DNA of 64,000 nucleotides from Naematelia aurantialba (lineage: Eukaryota > Basidiomycota > Tremellomycetes > Tremellales > Naemateliaceae). Positions 36,901 through 48,982 of the stretch are shown piece by piece. The stretch is from positions 1,550,001 to 1,614,000 of the forward strand of contig JAKFAO010000005.1 in assembly GCA_021527695.1 (NCBI GenBank), written 5' to 3'. The notes beneath the pieces were generated by a model, which worked only from the letters and a program-made list of their open reading frames with translations, was not told where the DNA came from and did no database searches. Numbering within the stretch: the first letter of the stretch is position 1; each line of letters starts with the position of its first letter. Position numbers and translations under genes: made by a program.

Positions 36901-39900
36901 CCGACGTCGATACGAAGATCGCGAGTCGACTTGGGTTTGGCCTCGTGCTTGGGTTTCTTCCACGAATCGACTACCTTCCGTATCGTAAGTATTGCCAGCA
37001 ACGCGCAATAGATATGTGACAAATCTGCGACGGCCCAGACATGGCCTAGATCTGCTGACACGAGATGTTCAACTGGCTCGTCTTTGCCCCTGCTCTTGAT
37101 CGTGTATCTTACGGATACTGAGGGGACCCGAACAAGCGGACGAGACGCCTGTACAGTGTCGGCCACTTCGAGGGGAGGCAGATCGCTCGCAAGTGTCCCA
37201 GTATGGAGATCTTCGTCGACTTTTGGCTTGAAGAAATCCCATCCAACGAAATCGTCTGGGACACGAGGCTTCGGGGATGCGACTGGCTCATGCGACATGT
37301 TTGCGCATCCTGTCTCGCAGAACCGCTCTCCATGGAAGATCGGCTTGACAAACGTGTCCATGAGGGCAAATTGGGCGAGGGCCGCTCGTCCTCCGTGAGC
37401 AGATAACGCGTTGTATTGCGCCAGAGCCTGGGTAGCGAGATCTTCAGGCAACGACAGTTTCCGCCGAATGGCACTTGTAAGAGCGTGCCTTGTGGGCTTT
37501 GCCTGTATTTTGTTATCGAAATAGGCGTATTCATACGTGGCTTGGGTCTGGACCCACAAACCCCGCGTGAGCTGGAGCTTGCACTTGGGATTCAGATCCT
37601 CATGACCGATGAAGACACTGATCAGGCCGAATGACACACGTGCCGAGATACCAGACGGCAAACGCGAGAGAACAGTCTTGGGATCTCTTACTTCCCTCGC
37701 GGCGGAGGCTGTCTGACGCCGGGCGTGGCCCAACGTGACCAAAGCATCGATGATCGGCATTCTCCACAGATTTGCCTTTATGCCCTGATCGATGCCGAGG
37801 TCGATCGATAAGAGAAGCGAATCAACATCGAGCTGTGCCCTCTCTGTCCCGGAATCGTCGATGATCTCCTTGCCGAGGATATCGCCGCCCACGGATGCGT
37901 GTATTCGGCCAATCGACGCAAGATGGGCTGTTTCCACATCCGATGCCTTGACACCGCTCAATGTGATGTGTATAGCTATTGGCTCGATCGACACACTGGC
38001 TTCGAGATGCATGGACAGCGCATAGTCGTCTGACAACTGTGCAGGGATAACCGTCCGTCTGCGAAGCTCCGGCTTGAGCATCGCCTCTGGCATGGTCAAA
38101 TCGATATCGCTTGTCCGCCGACGTTGTTGCAGCTCTTCTTCGAGCTGATATGCGGCCCGTGTAGCGGCCTTGTCACGACGTCGCGCAATGACGTCGGAGT
38201 AGCTGGTATAGCAGCCAATGTGCAGTCCGTCAGAATGGATCGAGAGGGTGGTTTGGCGCTCTGAGACGCGGTCCGCAACAAGCACAGTAAAGTCGCCTAG
38301 ATCAAACACTGCGCGTATCCGAGGTGGCAGGAACGATTCTCGCGGTTTCCTAGCAGGTGAAGCCGCTCGAGACGATCGACTCTGCTTCCACGCCTCCTTG
38401 AGCTCATCCAAGAGCTGCACGTCTCCTGCCACATTGACGGAACCAACACTTCCTCGGCCGACAACGAGGCCGAGATTTGGATCACTTGCAAAGAGGAGTT
38501 CTTCCCGTGTCCAGCCATGCGGCCGCCAAAAGGACGATCCATCAAAATCTGCATTGCGAATGGCGACCAGCTGGCTTTTCTCGTGGCTCGACTCGCCTGG
38601 TGCGATGCACTGAAGCTCGATGTTGTCCCATCCGAACGAGAATGCGATGCCGCGAACTTTCGATTCCGGACTCGTGTTCGTACCAAAAGCATTTCGGGCA
38701 CGATCGTTGTTGGACGAGTCGGCTGCAGACAAGGTACAGACGAGGTGGGACACATCCAACGCCAAGGTGAAGTGCTCGTCATCGACCGGGGTAAGGACGG
38801 TGATATCCGTGGCAGACGAACTTGCAGAGGTAGGGTTCGAGTCGACATGGGGCAGGTGATGCGAGAGTGTGATATGATCGAGGTCCACAGTAACCGACGA
38901 GAAAGCTCGTAGGATGACTCTAGGCAGTCCTTCAGGCTTCCATTGGTTGGGCTTGGGTTCAGTAGGTTCGGGCTTGATATGCCTGGCGTTTCGCGCTTTA
39001 GACAAATCCTGCAACTTATCCATAGCAGCTAGACTTGTGTGCACCTTTGCGAGGTTAAATTTTGTGCTTAAGGTGTCTTCAGACAACAGCCGTTTCCCAC
39101 CTGCAAAGCCAAGGGAGAAGTTGATCATGGATCGACCGGGCATGGTGAACAAGCTCTCGCTACCGTCCTCCGCAGTTCGCGGTAGTTGTCTGGTTGTTCC
39201 TGATCGCAGAAAGACGGACAGAGAGTTGGCCGAGGGCAATGTCTTTGCAGACTGGCTGAGCGAGCGGAAGGAGCGGATAGACACCTTGTGTGGCAACTCC
39301 CCAGACTCGGTCATCTGCGAGACAGACGGCCTGGAGGATGCAGGACCGGGTGGATTTGTGAGTGGAAGAATGACGTCGAACCCGTCGAGAGCGGCAGTCA
39401 TGTCGACCGAGCCCTTTGCCCGTCCTATTGCCCTGACCAGAATCTTGCTCGCTGTGTGCAACAGGCGGGACGAATAGACGGTCGCTCTTTGTCTGGCATG
39501 CGATACTGAGGAGCGGCGGTCGGGCTCGGGAGCAGTGCGGCCAAACGTCGTGTATGACATTGGAGGAAACGTGCTGGGGGAGCCTGGAGGCGAGAATTCC
39601 CCAGAAGAATCGGCGGGAGAGTGGTCATTCGCTGTGTACAGGTCCTTGAATGTTCTGATCGGAGACGAGACGGGGCTGGTAATGGGGCTGAGCGGGAACC
39701 CTTGGTCCTCGTCCTGGCTCTCGAACTTGACCTTCATGCCTAGCTGGAACGTCTTTAGCGTGACCTCCAGACCCTCGAAGTCATCGAAGATGATACGAAT
39801 GTCGTTGATCTGGATCGAGATCAGGCGAGCGATGATTGGGTGCTGGTGGTTCACGGCTATCCCAATGATGTTTTCAATCGCCCTGTGCATGGCAGTTGAC

Positions 39901-40296
39901 TTTGTCCGGGGCGGCTAGAGCACGGCTCAGCTTGACTTCACCTTGTCCCCAGAACCTAAAGGAAGGGGAACATACCTTTTGCTCGCGGTCTTTCCCTTCA
40001 GATTCCTGCTGCTTCATTCTGAAAGTGACGCCTTCAATGCGCAGAACTACCCATCCCACCTGATCCGCTGCGGCTCCTCCCCAAAACCATCCCGTCTTCT
40101 CAACCCGCAATGTCGGCACAACATCGTGGCCTTGTCCTTTCGGCCGCCACTCCAATGCCCGGACCGAAAGCGTAAGCAGAGAAACCGTCGAGACGCGAAA
40201 CTGCGTGAGGTGGGAGAAGAGGTACGGCAAACCCCATTGTCGGAGGGCGAAGAGGATCCCAACGAGAATCGCTAAAGCGTTGATCCAGAAGCCCAT
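30945..40296 (-). CDS. FMP27: giant bridge-like lipid transfer protein, FMP27/Hobbit (BLTP2) family
   Basis: Very large protein (2,957 residues in this model) expected to form a hydrophobic groove that moves lipids at ER-plasma membrane contacts. Minus-strand exons 39976-40296, 35471-39914, 35288-35435, 34930-35254, 34730-34893, 33679-34693, 33565-33629, 33118-33531, 31711-33082, 31538-31673, 31037-31500, 30945-30950. The N-terminus MGFWINALAILVGILFALRQ is a membrane anchor. Near residue 1570 the GFWDK domain reads IGFWDKFRLILHWKVSID, the Fmp27-specific signature, followed by WRGNTRFEIN. The C-terminal part is charged and Ser-rich. Most introns are 33-37 nt. The extreme end is uncertain: splicing to 30950 ends in EEL, while reading through the last intron ends at 30911. 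The start at 40296 is the first ATG before the anchor. Confidence 0.93.
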
Positions 40297-41104
40297 CGCG
40301 TCCGCTGGCACACTGTGAGCACGGAGTCAGTAGCCAAAGAGAGGTTTAGATAGAGGTTCAGAGATAGGTTTAGAGGATACAGCATCGTATATCGACAGGA
40401 GTGATGGATTGTGTTCCACTCACATATCTAGTAATGCCCGACTTTCATGTCTCCGAAGATCCCTCCACCTAGTCCATACCAAAACAGGCGGCTAGAGCCG
40501 CTCGACGACCGAGGGCAAGTGTTGGCGACAATGCGTTTGCGGAAGTTCAAGCGGATCGAGGTACAAGTCTGCGGTGTAGCTGAGCGCGCTCTCCATGTAC
40601 TCTGGATTGGATCTCGTATGTTGTCAGACTCAAAAAAGTTGGAAGAGGTGGTGGATGATGTGGACCTTCTCTTGCCGAGGACCGCGGTTTACTCAGGAAG
40701 CCACGTGACGTAACCGACTGCCGACGGAAGCATTTTCTGGGCCGAGGGGACGAAAACTCGGCTGTCGATTGGAATCGTCAAAATCGCCATCTGAAAGCAA
40801 GATCCCACTCGTAACCTCCTGCTCGAGACGGACGACGTATCCCAGCCATTGCGCGGTTGCGAACATATCAAGGACGTATAGCCATTGGAGACACAACCCA
40901 CGAGTTTCGACTGTCCGTCTCTTCCTTGGTCAGTACGCCCTTCCCTTCTCCAGAACCCCCGTACTGACCACTCTCAGCTATCCATTCACCTTGGTCCCTT
41001 TCCCGCTGGTTGCGGATCGGTCTCGTAGCCTCAAAATTTTGGGCGCACTGGGTCGAGTCCTCTTCCTCTCCACCTCCTTGTCAATCAGTCGAACCCAAAC
41101 CACG
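40297..41104. promoter_or_regulatory. divergent promoter region, FMP27 / small basic protein
   Basis: About 800 bp between two divergent start codons. GGTTTAGA/GGTTCAGA motifs repeat at 40340-40380. No other recognisable element or gene. Confidence 0.45.
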
Positions 41105-41428
41105 ATGCCCCGCTACATCTCCATCCCCGCCCTCGCGCCGCGCCTCCGCGCTCAGATCCGCAACGTTCTCGAAGTGCCCGAGCCCAACCCACTCCTGCGC
41201 AATCCCACACCTACGGACTATCTTCTCGCTGCACAGGATGCGGGCCACCTCCCCGACAACGTTAGAGTCCAGACATGGATTAACGATAAGGAGCGATGGG
41301 CGGGCGTGAGTAGGTTGGAACGATACGGTGGGCGGAAGACCAAGGATTGGGGCAAGGCTTGGAGAATCGGTAGGGGCCGGGAGGCGAGGAAGTGGGGTGG
41401 GCTAGTGCATGCGTTGAGAGAGAGATAG
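41105..41428 (+). CDS. small basic protein of unknown function
   Basis: Single-exon frame of 107 residues, MPRYISIPALAPRLRAQIRN to HALRER. It is rich in Arg, Trp and Leu, with no signal peptide or membrane segment; the C-terminal half has many basic residues (GRKTKDWGKAWRIGRGREAR). Size, charge and an amphipathic basic N-terminus would suit a mitochondrial ribosomal or assembly protein, but I do not recognise the family. Strong codon bias like neighbouring genes and a position between FMP27 (divergent) and EMC5 (convergent) support it being real. Confidence 0.65.
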   Translation: MPRYISIPALAPRLRAQIRNVLEVPEPNPLLRNPTPTDYLLAAQDAGHLPDNVRVQTWINDKERWAGVSRLERYGGRKTKDWGKAWRIGRGREARKWGGLVHALRER

Positions 41429-41712
41429 AGGGCTGTACCCTCCGAGAGTTGGCGAGTGAAATGGGAGAGACCAAGTTATGGCGGAAGACGAGCGACATTA
41501 CCAGCGCTGTATAGACAGTTTGTCACACTGCGCAATCTTTGCATAGCATGAAACGAGTGTATTCGTTGCGTATGAGGAGCCCAGTGGCGGTTCTATTAAA
41601 CGTTCAACTATCAGTAGATTTGTCGAGGCAGCCACATGTTGTCTGGCCTCCATTACCGGCTCTATCATCGACCGGCGCATGCTAGTATGCATCTGTATAA
41701 CCTCCAGCATGT

Positions 41713-42649
41713 TCACTTGGACACCGCGACACTGTCCCCGAAAAGCGCGCGTCCTCTTGAAGAAAGCCGCATGAAGCCCATCCGTGCGTCGCTGTCTTCG
41801 ATACTCCTATCCCCGTCAGCCCAACAATATCTTGTTCACCATCATACGACTGCGGCATTGCAACACTGCAACACTGCGACATTCCGGCATGACGGCACAG
41901 CAACACTGCGACGTAGCGGCACTTCAAACTTGTGGATCGTAGTCCAGCCGTTATCGTCCAGAGAAGTGGAGTATGCCTGTAGTCGTGCTTAGACTAACCG
42001 TTTCGCCAGTTCCCCTCTGTACGTAACATCCTCCAGTGGCGCAGCAACCAATGCACTGCCCGGAACAAACAACAACAGCGCCACGAGCGCTTCTGCGACA
42101 ATCTAATCGAAAGCATCAGTTACCAGATCTGACCCGATGGCCCTCGCGGCAGCAATCACATACGGATGTGGGTAGTTGCGCAGGATGTGATGAGAGCGCT
42201 TTCATTGTTGACAAGTCTGTCCGACATCAGCTAACAAGCCTGGCGGTGGCGGGCTGGGAAAACTACAAGGCAAGACAGTGAGGGGGGGGGGGAAGAAAGG
42301 GAAAGAAGAAGTCGGTCAGAGAAGGAGATGAAAGAAGAGTGGGAAGAAGCACAAAGACGGACGAAGGAAGACGAAGGAGGCAGGAAGACGAAGGAGGCAG
42401 GAAGAAGGAAGAGAAGGGGGAGAAGGACTATAGGAGAGGAGGAAACGAGGCTTCAGGGAGCGAGAAGAGGGAGGACAGTAGGAGATACGCAGGAGACGGA
42501 GGGAACGAGGAGCCACTCACATTCATATGTCGAAAACGCAGCTTGAACAATCAGCCCTACGGTCTTGCAATGCACAGGAGAGATAGCTCACCATGAAAGA
42601 GCGCCAGACCCGCAAAGCCGACCATCACCTGCCCTAAGAGCTTGGACAT
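41713..42649 (-). CDS. EMC5: ER membrane protein complex subunit 5
   Basis: Small two-helix subunit of the EMC insertase of the ER (MMGT family), 109 residues. Minus-strand exons 42592-42649, 42521-42541, 42164-42216, 41999-42102, 41713-41806. Joined, the start is MSKLLGQVMVGFAGLALFHA, then AFSTYEYLSTMKAL, the second helix VAEALVALLLFVPGSALV, and ELAKRSIEDSDARMGFMRL before the polar C-terminus. The pattern ALxHAAFS...Y and RSI(D/E)DxDxR is that of EMC5. Exon 2 is 21 nt. Phases fit at all four introns. Intron 2 (42217-42520) is a purine-rich repeat and intron 4 (41807-41998) has GCAACACT repeats. Confidence 0.92.
42316..42500. repeat. polypurine tract in EMC5 intron 2
   Basis: Almost pure G/A on the plus strand with AAGGAGGCAGGAAGACG repeated. 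Open frames within it are spurious. Confidence 0.85.
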
Positions 42650-42949
42650 GGTACCTGATGCTCCTATCTCGAGCACGCTCTTCTACTCTTCAGTGCCGAG
42701 CAGTCGAAACGTCGAACAGTGCGACAGGCTCGCCTCGCAGGCGGGACACGTGGAGACCACGTTTGTGTGCGATTGGCCACCCGTGCCTGGGACTGCAACG
42801 ACGCGCATACCTGTCTGCTTCTCGAGGTTTCGCTGAGCAAGCAACTGTATATAATGGCGATCAGATAACATCGCCGGCCAACTTGCACCTCTATGCAAGT
42901 CTGGATTGCAAAATAGTGAAGAGATCCAAGGTCCAGGGTGCTATCCAAT
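42650..42949. promoter_or_regulatory. divergent promoter, EMC5 / WSS1
   Basis: 300 bp separating two divergent start codons. No named site recognised. Confidence 0.45.
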
Positions 42950-44555
42950 ATGTCACTCGTAGGGCGCTTCGAGCACCTGCCCAACCGCCCTCGGTCAGAT
43001 GAAGCTCGGTGAGTAGCCCTCCCTGGGCATGTCGGTCGTGGAGCTGCGCTGAGAATGAAAGGCCCCTACTTGAAAAGATCGCGTCGCAGGTAAAGCCAAT
43101 CATGGCTAAACGAGGATGGAAAGTCGGCACTCTGGCTGAGGTGAGCATCGACGCCTCGCCCTTCCTAGTCGACCAGGCGAAACCGGACAAGGCTGATGGA
43201 TATGACAGTTTCTTCCGTCAAATCCGGCGTTACTGGGCAACAACATGAATGCGGGACAGCGGATCAACCTCCGACTCCGGCCGCCTGGGGCTACGTCCAC
43301 TTTTTACGAGTACGACCAGCTCGTCCTGGTCATGCTTCACGAGGTGAGCCCCTTGCCTGCCCTCCTCCCTCTTGGTCTTTGTCGACAGAGCGGCGAGATT
43401 TGGCGTGGTATGGTCTGGAGCGTCGTGAGTCTTGAGCTGATCAGGTCGAATAGCTCACGCACAACGAGCATGGACCGCATAATGCTCAGTTTTACAAACT
43501 GCTCGGAGAGCTCGAGGAGGAGTATTGGGAGCTCAAGCGCAAGGGGTACAGCGGTATGTCCTCTGTTCTGCTTTCATATCGGCAGCTGTCATTCCGCTGC
43601 GAGGACAAACACTTCTGCATTCTACTAGTTTCTCTGCGGATCAACGTCGCCGCTCTCTATGTTGTCATTGTCGCCAAGAGCCAACATGTAGTCGACACCG
43701 TAGAATATGCTGACAGCCTGTAGGGGAAGGCTTCCACGGCGCTGGCAGCCACCTCCCCGGCCTTAAACTGAACGAATATGAAGGCCGTAAGAAAGGCATG
43801 GAGGCCGCGCAAAAGCGCCTAGACACGCAGCGCAAGATCGGCAAAGGCGGGGTCCTGGGTGGAGCTGGGACAGGTGGACGAGGCATGAAGGAGGTCTTGG
43901 CCGAGGTCAGTTGACTGGTACATACTTCCTGCGGAGCTGACGTTTGCAGGCGGCTGAGAGGAGGATACGGGACGATAAAGCTTGTCATACAGATAACGAG
44001 GGGCACGATAGAGAGGTTGAGGACGAGGTCCGCAAGGCCCAAGAGGAGAGTGTAGGTGTGGATGCTGAAGACTTGGCCCTGGCGGAACCGAATCGGACGG
44101 ATGCAGCCCCGCCAGTCGCGACCGAGCCAAATGTAAATAAGCCCGTTGCTCCGACGATCTCGCTGCCGGTCCCAAAAATGGGACGACTAGACCCAGCTGC
44201 GCGACTGAAAATCGCTGCGATACCCCCTCGAATCAAATCCACCAGTACGCCTGATCCCAAGAAACAGTCTACAGTCTTCCCTCATGACCACAACCCAAAG
44301 TCCACCGTCCAAGACCCCTCACCAGCGAGCAGTCCGTCGCCATTCCTTGCCACTGGCGAATGGTCGTGTCCGACATGTACACTGATCAACTCCGCCACGG
44401 CACTACAGTGTGACGCATGTACGACCCCTCGCCCACGGGTGATATCCACGCAGTTGAATGGCGATGTGTGGTACTGCGAGTTTTGCGGTGCAGGACCCCG
44501 TGAGATGAGCTTTTGGAGCTGTGGCGAGTGCGGCTGGGTCCGGAATTACGGCTAG
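42950..44555 (+). CDS. WSS1: WLM-domain DNA-protein crosslink metalloprotease, Wss1-like
   Basis: SUMO-linked zinc protease that removes proteins crosslinked to DNA; 386 residues. Exons 42950-43008, 43062-43140, 43209-43343, 43454-43553, 43724-43905, 43950-44555. The WLM domain starts MSLVGRFEHLPNRPRSDEA, continues QVKPIMAKRGWKVGTLAE and FLPSNPALLGNNMNAGQ, and has the active site HELTHNEHGPH (HExxHxxxxxH), split by intron 3 between HE and LTH. GSHLPGLK follows as in Wss1. A Lys/Arg-rich middle leads to a RanBP2-type zinc finger, WSCPTCTLINSATALQCDAC, and a second CxxC...CxxC ribbon at the very end (CEFC ... CGEC). Both the protease and zinc-finger parts are complete. Confidence 0.94.
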
Positions 44556-45217
44556 ATCTCATCTATATAACCCCTTGTACAGCATTCGTTGTCAGCCGCC
44601 CTGGGCTCGTGTAGCATAATGCATTGCATATGTATACCCTCTCCCCCCCTCCTGCCGTGGCTGGTATTTCCGAGTTGCAACGGAACTGAGGCATCCTCTC
44701 TCATTTGGTCTACAATCCACTTGTCGCTCAACTCGAGCTCTTGTAGAATGAGGAATTGCAGCATATTGCATTGGATCTTTGACGGTTCCCCGATTTGATA
44801 GCTCCGTATGGCTTGGCTGTCGTCGGGCCGCCTGGCCGTTCATGCAGAGACAATCCGCAGTGTCGCGTAGTTCTACACTGTGGCGAAACCCGGCTGCTCC
44901 GGAGTTGAGCGCCGAATCATAGCGCGTCGTGTGGCCGCCTGTTACCGCGTCGGAGTGGATAACACGGGCCAAAAGTGCCGGTCAGAGCGGGCGAGGCAAA
45001 GTTGGAGCGGCGGAGTTTTGGGTGACAGTTGAGAGCTCGTTGGCTGGCAGGGCGTCTTGGAGGCTTACACCGTCCAGCCTACAATCTACGTAGAAGGCAG
45101 AGAGGATACAGCTTGCACGTGTAGGACAGTGTCATCGCAGCATAGAGGACAGAGCTAGAGGCCAAAGCGAAAACGAGCTCCACCAAGATCCCAATCACCA
45201 GAGTCTGCCCCACCACC
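44556..45217. other. spacer, WSS1 to DAL2,3,3
   Basis: 660 bp between plus-strand genes. One GATAA core lies near 44957, a possible nitrogen-regulation site for the downstream allantoin gene, though single sites are common by chance. No gene seen. Confidence 0.45.
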
Positions 45218-48200
45218 ATGGCAGACTATACGCCCATCCCACTCGAAACGTTTGACCAAGAGCTAAAGACTCGCTTCACCGGTGAGTTCGCCCTCGCTTT
45301 CCTCACGCCTCGTCTTCCTCACGCCGTGTCTTCCTCACTCCCTACGCCTAGTGCTGCCCTTCTTGTCCTCCACCACTCCTGCTCTTCCTTCCTCCTCTTT
45401 CGCTTCCTACTCTTCCACCTTACCCTCCTCTTCCTCTCCCTCGCGCTTCTTCCCATTTCCTTCTCTTCCTCGCCGCCTCTCCTTCCCTCTCCTTCCCTCT
45501 CCTTCCCTCTCCTTCCCTCTCCTTCCCTCTCCTTCCCTCTCCTTCCCTCTCCTTCCCTCTCCTTCCCTCCCCTTTCTCTCGCAGAGCAACGCTGACCCTG
45601 AACAGAGGTATCCTCCTCAGCCATTGGCGGCAAAGTCATAGCCTGCTCCGACGACTTCTTCGCAAGCCGACACAACCTCATAAAACCTACGGTAACGTCA
45701 CTTTACCACACAATGCGGTGGGGGAGATGCTGATGCTGGTGGGCGCAGGCTTCCGTTTCGCTAAAAGGCCAGTTTGGGCCAGATGGAGCGCTCTATGATG
45801 GTTGGGAGAGTCGGAGGCATAATCCCACTTTTGATTGGTATGTCCTGTCCCCTTGCCTTCTCTGTATACTCTACCGCCTTGTATTTATCAGCCGCTGCCT
45901 CTTCACTTCTCTCCCACCTCCTCTCCCTCCTTCCCACGTTCTCCCCGCACCCTTCTTTCTCTCCCTACCCTTCTTCCTTTCATCCTCTCTCTTCTTCTTC
46001 TTTCCTCCCCTTCCTTCCTCCCCCTCCTTCCTCTTTCGTTTCTTCATTCTCTCCTCCTTCGTCTTGAACGGTACGAGCTTCAGAGATGCAGCTGATGTTC
46101 TTGAAGGGTGATCATCCTTCTCGCCCCACCCCTCTCACACCTACACTACGTAGACATCGACACCTCCCACTTTTCAGGCAACGAAGCCCCCGCCGCGCAA
46201 GTCTTTGCGTTGCGCCTAGACCCACCATCCGCCTCAACCTCCTCCGTGGCAGCGGCGACAGCAGCCGCAGTCGACGAGGCCGCCCAGCGTGAGGTCAAGC
46301 TGAGTCCAAACGATCCCCGCTGGCGGGAGATTTTGCCAGTTGTGGAGCTTGGCCCGGACTCGAGACATGTTTTTGAGCTGGGATCTACCGCCAAGGCTGG
46401 TACATGGAGTGCTCTGATGGTTCGCATGATCCCCGACGGGGGCATGGTATGTCCATTACAGCTTCTTCACCTGCTATATCCCGCCAAAGCTGAACAATGT
46501 TTCTAGGCTCGCTTCCGGGCCTATGGGCACCCCCTGCCCCCCACACCCTACACGGCCATCCCGCCGCTCTCGACTCCCCCGATCAATCTCCTCTCACCTC
46601 TGGTCTCGGCACGCATCATTGCAGCGTCCGACGCCAACTTTAGCCCGCCAAATAACTTGCTCCTTCCGGGACGAGGCTTCGACATGTCAGACGGCTGGGA
46701 GACGCGCAGGACCCAGGAGGGCAAGGGCAAGTATGCTAAGGGTGGCGCTCTCGAGGGTCAGGAGCGGAGAGAATGGGTCGTGGCAAAGTTGGGATGCATA
46801 GGAGTCCTGCGTTGGGTTGAGGTAGATACCGCGTACCATCCTGGAAACTACCCTGTGGTAAGTGTCATTGCAGGTTTCTCCGACCTCCAATAGCGGCTGA
46901 TCCATTCAGGCTTGTTCAATCGAGGCGACTTTGAGTGACGAGGTACGTCACCTCGCAACCCAGTGGAAGATGAGCTCATTCAGCAGGATCTGCCTCCAGC
47001 GGAGACGCAGTGGACCACGATTGTCGCCAAGAAGCCACTGGGCTCGCACAGACAACACTGGTTTGACATCGAGCGAACAGTGCCTGTCGACCAGGTCTTC
47101 TCCCATGTCCGTTACACCATCTACCCAGGTAAGTCAAGCGCAGACACTCGACAAAGACCGGGTGACGCTGATTCGTATAGATGGAGGATCCAAGCGTCTG
47201 CGTATCTTTGGCTATCCCATCGCAACTCCCATCGCCCAGACTCTCATCCCCACAACTTGCTCTACGGTCACGATCCCTACCCTTCCCCTGACATACGAGG
47301 CTTTCAAACCGTATGGCCAAGTGATCCAAGGCTTCTCACTCGGTTCATCCGCACCTAGGGGGTCCCACGTGAACGTTGCCAACCAAGGCACGGCATTCAA
47401 GTTCCACCGTCTCGCCAAGGTGCAAGAATCATATCCACCGGGCAGTTTGAAGAAGGGTGGTCTAGGAATTGGCCTGGCTAGGGCACAATCACATTTTGAT
47501 GTCAGCGCTGGCAGACAAGTGCCACTGAAAGTGTTGGAGCGGTGAGCCATGTCATTTTATATGACGCTCGGCTGATCTTGCAGACATGCTTGTACGACTC
47601 AGGCATTCATCCCGCTTGGAAAAGGCAGCAACGAAGCAGGTCCAGAGGGGCTGAGTTCTGGCGGTGCATACCTGGTGGTGGTCGCGTTGAATGGGAAGGA
47701 TGATCGCCCGGACCTGTCAACCCTTCGAGCTTTCCTAGCAACGGCAGCTCAGGGTGTAAGCTACGATGCGGGCATTTGGCGTGCGTTTATCTTATGGACT
47801 TGAGTTTAGGCTGATTGTGCAACAGATCACTCGCTTCTGACGGTCGACGGGCCGCTTGATTATGCTTGCGTGGAAGCTGTAAGTCTCGGCGACAATCTGA
47901 TCCCCGTTGCTGACGATTCGTAGCAATTGGGAGACGGCTCAAAAACAGACTGCGAGTGGGTGCGGCCGTCGACTCCAATGGCTCTCATCGAGGTACCGCC
48001 GTACACAGCCGTCAAGCGATCGTCGAAGTTGCATATGAACGGACACTCGAAGTCGTCTGCTCCGCTCCAATCAACGATGGACAAGCTCACATCCCTCCTT
48101 CCCACCTCTTTGTCGCTCTCATCCTTGATTGTGCCCGAGCCAATCTCGGAATGCTCCTTTGCACCTTTCGGTCAACTGATCCGAGCCTATCCTGACCTCT

Positions 48201-48982
48201 CGCGGACAGCACATGGGGAGCTACAGCGTTCTCCGGATGGACGCACGAACAAATGGACACGCCTGGCTGATATCACGTCGACCTACCCCGAGGGCACTGG
48301 CGATGTGACGGGTATTGCCGTGTTCCGCGCCACGCCGAAAGAGGGTCTCACCCGAGGAGAGGCGTTCGGTCTGAGATACATGGAGAGGCATCCGTACACT
48401 AGCCAGGCGTTTATCCCGATGGGCAAGGCAGAGGTACGTCGTTGGCACCTTTCATGCCATTGGTTTCACATGTCACTGCCATCTCTCAGGCCGCTGTGTG
48501 CATGTGTACGGTATGTGCTGATCCTGTGTAGTGGAAGGGAAAGGGTGAAGAGAAGCTGGCGGAGGGCGGAGAGATGCTCGTCGTTGTTGCCAAGAATGGA
48601 CCGGGTGAGTGTTTGTCTCTCTTTGTGCCATTAGCTGAATGACATACAGACGACCGACCCGACCCCAGCACCATCAAAGCGTTCATCATGCCCACCAACA
48701 CCGGCCTAAACTACCACGCAGGCGTATGGCGTGAGTCTCTGCGCTCCTACTTCCGTCTTCCTATGTTCCCTCCCAAGGACGGTTCGAGTCCGGTAAGAGC
48801 CGACATTGATGAACCATTCAGATCACCCAACGCTCATTCTTGACGCAACGGTCGATCTCGCCTGCATCGAGACGCAAATTTCGACGGGCGTGCCGGAACC
48901 TGATGACCGGGACTGTGAGCTTCTGAGCTGGGAGGGCGCGGAGGTATTTGGGAGGGTGGCGGTGCCTCCTGCTCCGCTGTAG
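45218..48982 (+). CDS. DAL2,3,3: allantoicase fused to two ureidoglycolate lyase domains
   Basis: Purine-catabolic enzyme of about 847 residues: allantoicase (allantoate to ureidoglycolate and urea) joined to two copies of ureidoglycolate lyase (ureidoglycolate to glyoxylate and urea). Exons 45218-45281, 45606-45691, 45749-45837, 46107-46446, 46507-46857, 46910-46942, about 46984-47128, 47181-47541, 47584-47780, 47826-47878, 47924-48433, 48532-48604, 48650-48730, 48822-48982. The first half has [49 protein letters not shown] and a second SDGWETRR repeat, ending [11 protein letters not shown]. The same exon runs into lyase copy 1 ([32 protein letters not shown]); exon 47924-48433 contains the end of copy 1, a Ser-rich linker and the start of copy 2 ([28 protein letters not shown]). 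The acceptor near 46984 could also be 46975. Confidence 0.93.
45481..45570. repeat. 10-bp CCTTCCCTCT tandem repeat
   Basis: About nine near-perfect copies of CCTTCCCTCT in intron 1 of DAL2,3,3, in a longer pyrimidine-rich stretch. The following intron (45838-46106) is also pyrimidine-rich. Confidence 0.97.

Noticed and set aside
48781..48800. GGTTCGAGTCC resembling a tRNA T-arm
   Set aside because: It lies in an intron of DAL2,3,3 and no acceptor, D- or anticodon stem can be folded around it. I found no convincing tRNA in the window.
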